Under the pieces are notes generated by a model. The model had not been told where the DNA came from and searched no databases. It saw only the letters and a program-made list of their open reading frames with translations. A stretch of DNA of 64,000 nucleotides from Paenibacillus sp. USDA918EY (GTDB lineage: Bacteria > Bacillota > Bacilli > Paenibacillales > Paenibacillaceae). Shown here in pieces: positions 25,022 through 34,338 of the stretch. Location: positions 558,001-622,000 of the forward strand of contig NZ_WTWY01000002.1 in the NCBI RefSeq assembly GCF_009870825.1, in the 5' to 3' direction. Each line of letters begins with the position of its first letter. The first letter of the stretch is position 1. The position numbers were made by a program, and so were the translations under genes.

Positions 25022-26367
25022 AACTCGTTCACCAAATCAATCTTGCTTTCGGCATCGCGCTGGCGCTGGTGCTTACCGTTGCCGGATTCGTCCTTCATTA
25101 TGTGCTGCTGGACCATCTGATCGGCGCGCAAAAGGATGATTTGCAGGCGATGAGCGTGGAAATGACCGATACTTTGAGGCAGGAAGCGATCCCTATGACC
25201 AAAAACATATCCGCCGCCTTGCCGATTTCGGCTTCAACAGCAGGCATCAGCGCCATCCTTACAGACGATACGGGCAGCATCATCGCGATGTCTCCTTCCT
25301 CCGATGACATCAAAAACATGAAACCGCTGGCGGCGGCGGTGACGAACGCGGAAGCTGTCAGCGTGCAGAAAATCAGCGACGGCAGCGACAAAAACTACAT
25401 TACGGTGGATCAACTGACGCCCCAAGGCAAACTGACGCTGTATACGCCGATGAGCAAAATCCGCACGATCGAACAGGCGCTGCTCAAGCGGCTGCTGATC
25501 ATTTTTGGCGCGGCGGGGCTCGCCATGCTTATCTTCAGCCTCTTTATTACGAAAAAGTTCATCAAGCCGCTGATCCGGCTTCGCGATGAGCTGGCCAAGG
25601 TCAAGGAACGCCGCTTCGCGGACGTGACCTTCATCAAGGCCGGAGGGGAGATCGGCTCGGTCGCCAAATCGGTCTGCGACATGGCCAAGGAGCTGAACCG
25701 TTTTAACCAAGTGCAGAAGCAGTTTTTCCAAAACGCTTCCCATGAATTAAAAACGCCGCTGATGTCTATTTCCGGTTATGCCGAGGGTATCCGCGACGGC
25801 GTGTTTGAAGGGGAAAACGTGCGCAAAGGGCTGGATATTATTTTGAATGAAAGCGCCCGACTCAAAAAGCTCGTGACCGAAATGACGCTGCTGGCCAAGC
25901 TGGACAGCGAAGAGGATGTGTTCAAAGAAGAGGAAATTTGCGTACGGGAGCTGCTGACGGAGACGGTGGAGCGGATGAACCCGCTGCTTGTCAAAAAGGG
26001 CGTCACCCTGCATATGGAGTATGGGGAGCTGAAAATCACAGCATTACGGGCAGACCGCGACAAGCTGCTGCAGGCCATGCTGAACGTCGTCTCCAATGCG
26101 GCGCGTTATGCGCGGCAGAATATTAATATTCATGCCGAGACACGCGAGGGACAAATCGTGATCCGCGTCAGCGATGACGGGCCGGGCATCCCGGAAGACC
26201 TGCTGCCCTATCTGTTTCATCGTTTCGTGAAAGGCAAAGACGGCGAATCCGGCCTGGGCCTTGCCATCTCCCGCGCGATCGTCGAGCGGTGCGGCGGCCT
26301 GATCCGGGCGGACAACGCCCGCAGGGGCGGCGCGGTGATTTCGCTGCGGTTTCCGGGCGCTTTGTAG
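25018..26367 (+). CDS. sensor histidine kinase (HAMP-HisKA-HATPase)
   Basis: A 449-residue membrane kinase partner of the preceding regulator. It has membrane helix 1 (about 7-30; LAFGIALALVLTVAGFVLHYV), an extracellular domain of about 125 residues, helix 2 (about 160-180; LLIIFGAAGLAMLIFSLFI), HAMP, and a dimerisation domain with His242 in NASHELKTPLMSISGYAEG. The ATPase domain has NVVSNAARYA, SDDGPGIPEDLLPYLFHRF and GESGLGLAISRAI. No cofactor motif was seen in the sensor. A terminator follows directly, so this is a two-gene operon. Confidence 0.94.
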   Translation: MKLVHQINLAFGIALALVLTVAGFVLHYVLLDHLIGAQKDDLQAMSVEMTDTLRQEAIPMTKNISAALPISASTAGISAILTDDTGSIIAMSPSSDDIKNMKPLAAAVTNAEAVSVQKISDGSDKNYITVDQLTPQGKLTLYTPMSKIRTIEQALLKRLLIIFGAAGLAMLIFSLFITKKFIKPLIRLRDELAKVKERRFADVTFIKAGGEIGSVAKSVCDMAKELNRFNQVQKQFFQNASHELKTPLMSISGYAEGIRDGVFEGENVRKGLDIILNESARLKKLVTEMTLLAKLDSEEDVFKEEEICVRELLTETVERMNPLLVKKGVTLHMEYGELKITALRADRDKLLQAMLNVVSNAARYARQNINIHAETREGQIVIRVSDDGPGIPEDLLPYLFHRFVKGKDGESGLGLAISRAIVERCGGLIRADNARRGGAVISLRFPGAL

Positions 26368-26371
26368 CTGG

Positions 26372-26404
26372 AAGGAGGATGCGCCGGCATCCTCCTTTGT
26401 TTTT
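26372..26404 (+). terminator. intrinsic terminator of the two-component operon
   Basis: AAGGAGGATGC pairs with GCATCCTCCTT, followed by TGTTTTTG, 5 bp after the kinase stop codon. Confidence 0.8.
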
Positions 26405-26410
26405 GCACCC

Positions 26411-26435
26411 AAAGAAACCCGCCTCAGCGGCGGGC
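26411..26435 (-). terminator. hairpin, possible terminator of the deacetylase operon
   Basis: AGCCCGCCGC-TGA-GGCGGGTTTCTTTG on the minus strand is a short strong stem with a T-rich tail. It lies about 115 bp past the deacetylase stop. Confidence 0.5.
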
Positions 26436-26550
26436 TGTCATTTCGCCTTATATCGTGCATCGTGCCATGACCCAATCGGCCAAAATCCCGAATAACAACC
26501 ACGACACAAAATGGATTCCATATAGGACAAACCAGTATCGCCCGCCCGCT

Positions 26551-27459
26551 TCATCGCAGCAGCCTTACAAGCTTCAACCCGGAACGGAGGCGCGGGCGTT
26601 TCAAATGCTCCTGAACGTACCGGTAATCGGTTAACTCGACATCGGCATCGCGCAGGGCATAAGCAAAGTCGTCGTCGAAAGGCAGGCGGTATTCCCACAC
26701 TCTTTTTTCGTAATTCGGAATATGTTCCTGCATCCAGGGATCGGGAACGCCGGGGTGAATGTACGTTTCGCACACGCCTTCCGGCAGCCGGTACAGCTTG
26801 GCGATCATCGATTGCTTAAAGCTGTCGTACGTTTCACCGTCCTCGACTCCGAAAGGATGCGACAGCAAGTAGTCGGGAATCGGCACGCCAAAAGTGTCGG
26901 CCAAGGCGACGACCTGAGCTACCGGCCGTTCGATGTCTTTCAGGGAACCGAGCAGCGGGTCTTCCTTGTCGATATGGCGAAAAAAACGCATCGGCAGCTT
27001 CCAGCGCGATACCTTCCACAATGTCTGCGGGAGCAGGCTGCGGCCGGTCTCCATGCCGTACAGGCTCCCCATGTGATTGTCGGCATGGCTGACCACAATG
27101 CCGGCCTTCCGCGCCAGCTCGTACTGCGCGTCGATTTCTTTCATGACCGCCCTCGTGGCCGCGCCCTGCTCGAACTCCTTCACGGTGCGGTATTGGTATC
27201 CGCTGTCGTCATGCAGCGACGGGTCGCCCGTCAGGCTGCGCCAGCGCAGCGCCTCGAATTCGCTTGTCATCGTCAGGTGCAGCCCCACGTTGGACTGACG
27301 CCGCTTGGCGGTCCAGGCAGCCGCTTCTTCAAAGCCGGGAGCGACCGTCATGATCGTCGCGGAAGACACCTTCTTCTCTTCGAGCAAGGCCATAATCGCC
27401 CGGTTCAGGGCAGGGCTTTGCCCGAAATCGTCACAGTTGAGGATGAGTTTTTTCCCCAT
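26551..27459 (-). CDS. ChbG/HpnK (YdjC-like) carbohydrate deacetylase
   Basis: A 302-residue cytoplasmic deacetylase of the YdjC/ChbG family, whose studied members remove an acetyl group from chitobiose-type sugars. The N-terminal metal/catalytic motif is LILNCDDFGQSPALNRAI, followed by VGLHLTMTSE and the second metal site VVSHADNHMGSLYG. The fold is a TIM-like barrel with Asp-Asp and His ligands. The start overlaps the 3' end of the GPH symporter gene by 29 bp, so the two are co-transcribed and probably coupled: import first, then deacetylation. Given the chitinases nearby, acetylated chitooligosaccharide is a reasonable substrate, but this is inferred. Confidence 0.9.
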   Translation of the reverse strand: MGKKLILNCDDFGQSPALNRAIMALLEEKKVSSATIMTVAPGFEEAAAWTAKRRQSNVGLHLTMTSEFEALRWRSLTGDPSLHDDSGYQYRTVKEFEQGAATRAVMKEIDAQYELARKAGIVVSHADNHMGSLYGMETGRSLLPQTLWKVSRWKLPMRFFRHIDKEDPLLGSLKDIERPVAQVVALADTFGVPIPDYLLSHPFGVEDGETYDSFKQSMIAKLYRLPEGVCETYIHPGVPDPWMQEHIPNYEKRVWEYRLPFDDDFAYALRDADVELTDYRYVQEHLKRPRLRSGLKLVRLLR

Positions 27460-28753
27460 GCGTTACATCCCCTCTCCGATGCGTCGTAAATTCAAACCGG
27501 GTCAGCAGCGATATCAAAATCGAGATCAGCAGCAGGCAAAACGGCACCGCGCTGATCAGCACGCGGAACGTCATTTCCGGATTCGGCCCCGGTTTATCGC
27601 CGCTTTCATAGCCGAAAAACAGTCCCACGACCAAAAATGCCAGCGCCGAGATCAATCCGCTGGACCGGGTAATAAACCCGGCAACGGCGGTGTAAATCCC
27701 TTCCCTGCGCAGCCCCGTTTTTGCCGCGTCTTCGTCGATGATCCGCCCGGTAACCATGGCAGGCGTGACCAAAAAGCCCGCCAGACCGAAACCGACGGCA
27801 ATGCCCGCTAACACCCCGCTGATCAGGTTGAACCCGAACCAAAGCGGCAGTACGGAAACGGCATATACGGCCAGCGATAACCTCCACACCTTCACCCCGT
27901 CCAGTTTGCGGCAAATCCAGTACCATACGAATACGAGCGGAACGACGGATACGAACACGGCAGCCATCAGGAGCGTCACTTGTTCGTCGCCGATTTTCAG
28001 GACATATTTTGCGTAAAACGGAATGATCGAGCTGATCAAGCCGTTGACCGTCTGGGCAAACGAGTTCGAGATGTTAAAAAGCCAAAACTTTTTGTTGCCG
28101 AGCGTCTCACGAAACGCCGCCACCAGCTTTAGCGGTTCGCCGGCGCTGTAATCCTCGCGCTCTTTAATTCCCAGCATGCAAATCAGCATGGCGATGCCGA
28201 ACACAAAGGCGTAGATGATCGACATATTGGAAAAATTGAGCGCGTTAAAGATGGTTGGCGTCAGCGCCGAGCCGATCAGCAGCGCAACGACCTGATAGCT
28301 TTGCTGGATGGCGGAAGCTTTGGCGCGCAAACGGTCGCCGTGATACAGCTCGGGGAACAGCGCCCCGTAATTGACCCACAGCACCGTCGAAACCGCTTCA
28401 AACAGGACCAGGGCCGTCAAAAACCAGGTAAACAAGCCGTTCTGCGACAGCCCTCCCGGCGGAGAAAACACCATAATAAACGTCAGCATGAACAGCGGCA
28501 TGGCGCCGAAGATCCATGGACGCCGCCTGCCGAGCCGGGTATGGGTGCGGTCCGACCAATGCCCGAACAGCGGGTTGTTGACGGCATCCCAAACGAGAAA
28601 AATGGTGCGGGCCAGCGTTGCCAGTCCGATGCCGAGACCAAGCTTCTCCACATAAAAAAAGCTGTAATACGAGCTGAACGCCTGGCTAGGCACCATCATG
28701 GCGAACATGCCGAGGGCAAAGGTGTACGGCGAATTGACCCATTTGCGCTGCAT
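27431..28753 (-). CDS. GPH-family sugar:cation symporter (MFS)
   Basis: A 440-residue transporter with about twelve membrane helices, related to MelB/YicJ. Typical signatures are the DAVNNPLFGHWSDRTHTRLGRRRPWI loop between helices 2 and 3 (the GPH hallmark), the region around LRAKASAIQQSYQVV, and the helix ending LLLISILISLL. GGGGGGAG precedes the ATG. It is operonic with the ChbG-type deacetylase. The likely role is uptake of glycosides or oligosaccharides with Na+ or H+. The exact sugar is unknown. Confidence 0.9.
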   Translation of the reverse strand: MQRKWVNSPYTFALGMFAMMVPSQAFSSYYSFFYVEKLGLGIGLATLARTIFLVWDAVNNPLFGHWSDRTHTRLGRRRPWIFGAMPLFMLTFIMVFSPPGGLSQNGLFTWFLTALVLFEAVSTVLWVNYGALFPELYHGDRLRAKASAIQQSYQVVALLIGSALTPTIFNALNFSNMSIIYAFVFGIAMLICMLGIKEREDYSAGEPLKLVAAFRETLGNKKFWLFNISNSFAQTVNGLISSIIPFYAKYVLKIGDEQVTLLMAAVFVSVVPLVFVWYWICRKLDGVKVWRLSLAVYAVSVLPLWFGFNLISGVLAGIAVGFGLAGFLVTPAMVTGRIIDEDAAKTGLRREGIYTAVAGFITRSSGLISALAFLVVGLFFGYESGDKPGPNPEMTFRVLISAVPFCLLLISILISLLTRFEFTTHRRGDVTHGEKTHPQL

Positions 28754-29074
28754 GCGCGACTCCCCCCATACCGTAAAATAACTTGTTTTATCTTATTCAA
28801 CGGCTGGGGGATTTTACCTCCCTTGCTTAAAACTCTTTATGTGCCACAAGGCTTGGTGTCATGCATTCCGGAGCAAAACGGAATCTCCTTATCAAATTTT
28901 CATAAAAACGAAAAAAATGGGCGAATGTCATCAACTGTATATTGCTGGTTAAATCAACCGCGTTATATCATAAAAGTGGATTTATCATCCAGTTTTTTCA
29001 TCATGAAAAATCATTCCCTGCAAGTTTTGCTGTGTATGGCTTTTCCATCAAACAAAACCATTATGGAGGGACAA
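28754..29074. other. divergent intergenic region, symporter/GH20
   Basis: No gene was seen. The region holds an inverted repeat ATTCCG-N8-CGGAAT around 28866-28885 and AT-rich stretches suited to divergent promoters. No confident -35/-10 pair was set and no consensus cre box was found. Confidence 0.45.
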
Positions 29075-32000
29075 ATGAAGAAAACCAAAATGAAAGCCCT
29101 TTCAACGCTGCTGGCCGCCGCCGTCCTGCTGGTGCCTGCCGTTCAACCGGCAGCCGCGCTCGCGAAGCCCGAAGCTCAGAACATGATGATGATTTCCGCT
29201 ATGGGGTCAAAGGACCTCCCGTCCCAAGCCGGGGAAGAAAATGGCCAAAAGCCTCCAAGCGTCACCGATGCCGTGTATGGCCAGGATTCAGGAGCGCCCC
29301 CAAACGGACCACTGGATGATGAAGCCGGCCTCAACGCGGCATCCGCATTCAGCGGAACCAATTTGGCGCTTCACAAACCCGTTTTCGCTTCCGGCAACGA
29401 AGTCGATTATCTGAATCCGGAGCTGGCCGTGGACGGAAAAGGAAACACCAGATGGTCATCCGCCTTACAGGATGATCAATGGTTTTACGTCGATCTCGGC
29501 GAACCCCAGGAAATCGACCGCGTCGTGATCCGTTGGCAAACCCCTGCCGACTCTTATAAAATCCTCGTATCGGTCGACGGCGAAAGCTGGGAGAACGTCA
29601 AGGAAAATGACGGTATCATCACATGCAAAGGCGGTGTCGAAACGATCGACTTCTCTGTACGCCAAGCCAGGTACGTGAAGTTCCAAGGGGTCAAGCGGGC
29701 TCCCGTCGAAGGCACGCTGTACGGATATTCCTTTTATGAGTTCGAGGTTTACCAATTACATGATTTGCAAACGATTATCGACAATGTCTCTGCGGCATTA
29801 ACGGTCCAGCCCGGACAAACGAAGCTCGACTGGTCGGCGGCGGGTGTGCCCAAGGGTTATCAAGTCAGTCTGTATGGAAGCGACCGCCAACCTGTCATCG
29901 ACCTGGACGGCCAAATCCGCACGCCGCTGGTGGATGCCAAAGTCAATCTCATCGTACAGGTGGAAGATGAGAAAGATCCGAACCGGAGCCTGCTGTCGGG
30001 GAGCATTCCGGTTGTTGTGCCGGGACTGCATAAGCAGACTCCGGACCGGAACGCCGAACCGGACGTCATTCCGTCCCTGCAGGAATGGTACGGGGACACC
30101 GGACGGTTTACGCTAAAGAAGTCTTCGCGTATCGTCGTGAATCCGCAGGATGAATCCGCTTTGCGGAATGCCGCCGAGCTGACCCGCGAGGATTTGCTCG
30201 ATGTGACCGGATACGATCTCAAAGTCGTGACCGGCAAACCGAAGGCCGGCGATTTGTATTTGTCCATCGATCCATCCCTGACGCGGCTCGGCGAAGAAGG
30301 CAATCGGTTTAAGGTCGGAGATTACGTCTCGATCGCTTCCATGTCCGCCAAAGGAACGTTTTACGGCACAAGAACCGCGCTGCAAATTATCAAGCAGCAT
30401 CCTGACCGGACGATTCCGAAAGGCGAAGCCATGGATTATCCGAAGTACGCGCAGCGCGGACTGATGATCGACGTCGCGCGCAAGTTTTATACGATCGATT
30501 TTCTCCGCAGTTACGTAAAATTGTTGTCCTGGTACAAAATGAACACGTTCCAAATCCATCTGAACGATGATGTCGGCACGCCGTTCGCGGACGGCACGAC
30601 GGCCGCTTTCCGGCTCGAAAGCACTACTTATCCGGGGCTGGCGAGTCCAAACGGCCATTATACGAAGCAGGAATTCAAGGATCTGCAGCTGCTGGGCATG
30701 GAATACGGCGTCAACGTCATTCCGGAGATCGATACGCCGGGACATTCCCGAGCATTCACTTCCTATAATCCGGCGCTTGGAAATGACCGGGGACTCGATA
30801 TTACCAAACCGGAAACCGTTCAGTTCGTTAAATCTTTATGGGATGAATATTTGGACGGGAATGACCGGACGTTTATCGGTCCGGACGTCAACATCGGCAC
30901 GGACGAATACGGCGGGAATACCGAAGTGTTCCGCGGATATATGGATACGCTGATCAAGCATATCAACAGCAAAGGCAAACATCCGCAATTATGGGGGGAA
31001 CTTACGCAACATAACGGCACGACGCCGATCAGCACCGACGCCACCATGACTATATGGCATGAACCGTACGGTTCTCCGCAGCAGGCGGTGGATCTCGGCT
31101 ACGACGTTATCAACGCCCAAAACGTATACATGTATATCGTCCCTACCCTATACGGCGACTATTTGAATTCCCAGTTCATCTACAATGAGTGGGAGCCGAT
31201 CAAGTGGGAAACGACGACGCTTCCTTACGGCCATCCGCGCGTCAAAGGCGGCATGTTCTGCTTATGGAACGACGTGTCCGAGGCCAACGGCCTGTCGATG
31301 GACGATTCGCATGAACGTTTGCTTCCGGGCATTCAAGCGGTCTCGGAAAAAATGTGGACCGGAACGCGGGACGACCGCTCCTTCCAAAAATTCGAGCAGC
31401 GGGCGAAGGCGATAGCCGATGCGCCAAACGCCGACATGTCCCATAAAATCACCGTAAGCAACGATGAGAACAAAGTCATTTCGTATCTTTTCGAAAACAA
31501 ATTCAAGGACGAATCCGGCAACCGCTTTGACGGCAAAGGCGTCAACGTCGATATGACCGACGGAAAATACGGCAAAGGCGTGCGGCTGAACGGCGGGAAA
31601 AGCTACATCCAAACGCCGATTGAGTCCTTAGGTTTCGGCTGGACGGTTTCAATGTGGATCAAACCCGACAAAGACAACCCCGATAACGCTGTATTGATGG
31701 AGTCTCCGGCCGGAACGCTGAAATTGAAGCAGGGCAGCAGCGGCAAGCTTGGATTCACGAAAGAGCATTACGACAGCACGTTTAACTACGCGGTTCCGGA
31801 AGGCAAGTGGACGCATATCACGCTGAAGGGCGACAAAAAAGGCGTGACATTATTCGTGAATTTGGACGAATACGTGGAAAGGCTGGAGGAACAAGCGCCG
31901 AAACTAAACACCCTCGTCCTGCCGACGCTCCGGATCGGAAGCGAAACAAATGCGTTTAAGGGCGTACTGGATAACGTCATGATCTACAACACGCCGATCG

Positions 32001-32584
32001 AGCTGATGAGCGGCGAAAATTTGGCGCTTCATCAAGCCACGGAGTCGTCCGAAACCGAATTTCCATATTACTCTTCCGACAAAGCGGTTGACGGGGATAC
32101 GTCTCCACTCTCCAGATGGTCCAGCGCATATGTTGATGACGCTTGGTTTTTGGTCGATCTTGGAGACACCAAAGATATCAGCAAAGTGATCATCAAATGG
32201 CAAGGCGCCTATGCGGAGAAATACCAGCTGCTCGTATCCACGGACAAAACGAACTGGACCCATGTGTCCGGCGGTGACGGAACGATCACTTCCAAGGGCA
32301 CGCTGGATACGATTACCTTCGGTCCCCGGCAGGCAAAGTACGTGAAATTCCAGGGCATCAAGCGCGCCACCGTATTCGGCAACTCCTTCTTTGAATTCGA
32401 GGTGTACGGCCCCGATCGTATTCAGGAGTATAAACAGCTGATTGCGCAGATGGAAGAACTTTTGCCGAAAACGGACAACAACGGAAAGCTGCATAAACTG
32501 CTGCTGCAGGTGCTGAATCGTTATCCGTACGATGCGACGCGCGATTTGGGGCCGATGCGGGATTTGATTGCTCAGGCGAAATAA
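29075..32584 (+). CDS. secreted GH20 hexosaminidase / lacto-N-biosidase-like enzyme
   Basis: A 1169-residue secreted enzyme. Order: signal peptide (1-29); F5/8 type C (CBM32-like) domain (about 90-225; NLALHKPVFASGNEVDYLNP to FYEFEVYQL); a beta-sandwich before the catalytic domain (about 320-450); GH20 barrel (about 455-780; RGLMIDVARKFYTIDFLRSY, PEIDTPGHSRAF); a LamG/concanavalin-like domain (about 810-970); a second F5/8 type C domain (about 980-1110); and a short helical tail. The catalytic pair is Asp610-Glu611 in NIGTDEYGG. This TDEY form replaces the GGDE of common hexosaminidases and recalls lacto-N-biosidases. The start has GGAGGG upstream. The frame is open from 28301 without meaning. 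No sortase or SLH anchor was seen. Confidence 0.9.
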   Translation: MKKTKMKALSTLLAAAVLLVPAVQPAAALAKPEAQNMMMISAMGSKDLPSQAGEENGQKPPSVTDAVYGQDSGAPPNGPLDDEAGLNAASAFSGTNLALHKPVFASGNEVDYLNPELAVDGKGNTRWSSALQDDQWFYVDLGEPQEIDRVVIRWQTPADSYKILVSVDGESWENVKENDGIITCKGGVETIDFSVRQARYVKFQGVKRAPVEGTLYGYSFYEFEVYQLHDLQTIIDNVSAALTVQPGQTKLDWSAAGVPKGYQVSLYGSDRQPVIDLDGQIRTPLVDAKVNLIVQVEDEKDPNRSLLSGSIPVVVPGLHKQTPDRNAEPDVIPSLQEWYGDTGRFTLKKSSRIVVNPQDESALRNAAELTREDLLDVTGYDLKVVTGKPKAGDLYLSIDPSLTRLGEEGNRFKVGDYVSIASMSAKGTFYGTRTALQIIKQHPDRTIPKGEAMDYPKYAQRGLMIDVARKFYTIDFLRSYVKLLSWYKMNTFQIHLNDDVGTPFADGTTAAFRLESTTYPGLASPNGHYTKQEFKDLQLLGMEYGVNVIPEIDTPGHSRAFTSYNPALGNDRGLDITKPETVQFVKSLWDEYLDGNDRTFIGPDVNIGTDEYGGNTEVFRGYMDTLIKHINSKGKHPQLWGELTQHNGTTPISTDATMTIWHEPYGSPQQAVDLGYDVINAQNVYMYIVPTLYGDYLNSQFIYNEWEPIKWETTTLPYGHPRVKGGMFCLWNDVSEANGLSMDDSHERLLPGIQAVSEKMWTGTRDDRSFQKFEQRAKAIADAPNADMSHKITVSNDENKVISYLFENKFKDESGNRFDGKGVNVDMTDGKYGKGVRLNGGKSYIQTPIESLGFGWTVSMWIKPDKDNPDNAVLMESPAGTLKLKQGSSGKLGFTKEHYDSTFNYAVPEGKWTHITLKGDKKGVTLFVNLDEYVERLEEQAPKLNTLVLPTLRIGSETNAFKGVLDNVMIYNTPIELMSGENLALHQATESSETEFPYYSSDKAVDGDTSPLSRWSSAYVDDAWFLVDLGDTKDISKVIIKWQGAYAEKYQLLVSTDKTNWTHVSGGDGTITSKGTLDTITFGPRQAKYVKFQGIKRATVFGNSFFEFEVYGPDRIQEYKQLIAQMEELLPKTDNNGKLHKLLLQVLNRYPYDATRDLGPMRDLIAQAK

Positions 32585-32605
32585 CAAGAAGGGGCTGTCC
32601 CGAAA

Positions 32606-32757
32606 TCATCCAACAGATGTGAACTGCACCACGTCAAGTAGACAATTTAAAAGCTGTGAAACGGCCTTTGTCCTGATTTTCATTGGACTAAGGCCTTTTA
32701 ATTTTCCCTGCAGCCTTTCGTAATTGTAAAAGTGAATGTAGTCATCAATAGCCCTTA
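32606..32757 (-). mobile_element. IS3-family transposase C-terminal remnant
   Basis: Minus-strand translation gives the C-terminal signature of IS3-type OrfB transposases: AIDDYIHFYNYERLQGKLKG followed by LSPMKIRTKA. The frame then runs on to a stop at 32606. The upstream two-thirds of the transposase, including the DDE catalytic residues, is missing. The remnant starts exactly where the neighbouring AT-rich S41 protease gene stops (TAA at 32755-32757). The following GGGGCTGTCCCGAAATCAT on the plus strand resembles an IS end. This is a dead fragment. Confidence 0.85.
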
Positions 32758-34029
32758 GCTTGTAATTAATTTCAATGCTTGCTGTAAATCTATATCTTCT
32801 TCAATATGTTTAGGCGTCCATTTTATATATATATGGGGCTGAATTCCTTTTCCGTGTATCGGGTCTATTTCCGTTTTCTGTTCAAGTCTTGACATTGGAT
32901 AACATAGAGAAAATCGGTTGTCCCAATTGAGACAAACGATGTCGCTATAATCATTTATTCCCATGGTGGCACGTCCTACTATTGTTACTTTGGATGATTC
33001 CTTGCTCATCTCCACAAATTCCTCTCCGGCACTTGCACAATAACAGTCAGATAATATAATTACATTCTCCGGGTTGTTTTCTCCCTCAAAATTGTTTTCT
33101 AATTCTGAAATAAATTCCGAAAAGTCAAAAGCCACAAACCCTTGATTTCGATAGTTTTTAAATTGATGTTCAGCAAACTCCACCATTTTAAGCGTTTCTT
33201 CATGATCTGTTGAACTTCGAACTTTCTCAGCCTGTTCTAAAAATAGTTCCACATTACGGTCGGAACAATTAAATTCTCGTACTTTAGGTTCAGAACTTGG
33301 TTTTTCTCCTTTTTTAAAGATATATCTCATTAATGAAGAAAAAGCATGAGAGTTCCCTCCGTTATTACGCCGGACATCAACAATTACATTTTTACTTTCA
33401 AGCAGGTCATCCTTATGTTTTTCAATTAAATTCACTATGCTATTGGTATCTCCAAAATCAGAAAAGGTTAATAATAAAGTGTTTTCATTGATAAAATCAA
33501 TAGCATAAGTTGACTTTTTAGGAGTTCGTCTGTATAACCTCAAGTCCAGTTTTACCAAATCCTCATTCTCGTTCATAAGCTCAAAAGACGTAGCTTTGCT
33601 TAGGATTTCATCCCATTCTTCTCTCTCAGGATGAGATTCTCTAAGCATTTCACGGTGCAGTGTTCTTATCGAAGAAATGGATTGTCCGTCGATGGAAACA
33701 ATTTTTGCCCCTTTTCCAAATCTGTTCTCTTCAGAAACCTCTGTTACGTATAAGGTGTCTTCGTAATTCCTTACGGAAAAACCACAAGTTTTAGCTTCTA
33801 CCTTTTCTGAATGATGTAAGTGAAAATACAAATGGCGATCTTGGAAACTAATAAGATATTCATTCACAATTTCAGTAAACAGTTGCGGCGTCATTAATTC
33901 ATTGGTTTCAAGGTACTCTATTTTTTGGGTAAAATAATCAGGATGATCCCAGCCTTTTTTCTCCTCATATCCTGCATAATCCTGATGCATAATAGAAACT
34001 ATCTCAGCAAATATATTTACGTATTCCAA
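32755..34029 (-). CDS. S41-family peptidase-like protein
   Basis: A 424-residue protein of the S41 (tail-specific protease/IRBP-like) family. The N-terminal cap reads NIFAEIVSIMHQDYAGYEEK. A PDZ-like segment (about 95-150; TLYVTEVSEENRFGKGAKIV) precedes the catalytic core with VIVDVRRNNGGNSHAF and nucleophile Ser333 in CYCASAGEEFVEM. At the place where CtpA-type enzymes have the general-base lysine, the sequence reads VGRATMG, so lysine is not evident. Start choice: TTG at 34029 with GGAGGG 10 bases upstream; the frame is open to 34188 but that part is unlike the family. Base composition is much more AT-rich than its neighbours and it abuts an IS3 remnant, so it is probably horizontally acquired. 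No signal peptide was seen. Confidence 0.8.
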   Translation of the reverse strand: MEYVNIFAEIVSIMHQDYAGYEEKKGWDHPDYFTQKIEYLETNELMTPQLFTEIVNEYLISFQDRHLYFHLHHSEKVEAKTCGFSVRNYEDTLYVTEVSEENRFGKGAKIVSIDGQSISSIRTLHREMLRESHPEREEWDEILSKATSFELMNENEDLVKLDLRLYRRTPKKSTYAIDFINENTLLLTFSDFGDTNSIVNLIEKHKDDLLESKNVIVDVRRNNGGNSHAFSSLMRYIFKKGEKPSSEPKVREFNCSDRNVELFLEQAEKVRSSTDHEETLKMVEFAEHQFKNYRNQGFVAFDFSEFISELENNFEGENNPENVIILSDCYCASAGEEFVEMSKESSKVTIVGRATMGINDYSDIVCLNWDNRFSLCYPMSRLEQKTEIDPIHGKGIQPHIYIKWTPKHIEEDIDLQQALKLITS

Positions 34030-34338
34030 AATATATTTTCCCTCCGAATCTTTATTAGCTTTAACTGAACAGTTTAGTTGCGCCCGAAGTATTTTTCCTG
34101 AAAATGACCAAAGGGACCTGATCTTACCCAGCGAACAAACATGTGAAAGTCCCAATGATCTGTGGGGATTATTATTTTGTGGAGGCACTTGTCAAAGTAC
34201 GCGGTCATATAGGATTGTTCTAAGCGCCGGGATATGAAAAATCCTCTTCGTTCAACGAGGTTAAGCCGATTTTAACGGTGTCTTAGTTCTCTTGTTTACT
34301 AAAAGAGGATGATTCCAGGGTTCCGTCCTTATTGAATC
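34030..34338. other. intergenic region around the acquired protease gene
   Basis: No gene is supported. An upstream TTGACA on the minus strand near 34187-34192 with an AT-rich stretch 16-17 bp later could be the protease promoter. A GAGGATTTTTC/CGTTCAACGAGG hairpin near 34235-34260 is seen. No insertion-sequence end was identified on this side. Confidence 0.35.

Noticed and set aside
26452-26560. Hydrophobic minus-strand peptide (GRYWFVLYGIHFVSWLLFGI) after the deacetylase gene
   Set aside because: It looks protein-like but has no usable start codon after an in-frame TAA. It would need a frameshift from the nearby ATG.
28301-29074. Upstream extension of the GH20 frame
   Set aside because: The extra 258 codons overlap the symporter gene antisense, while a signal peptide and GGAGGG site mark the real start at 29075.
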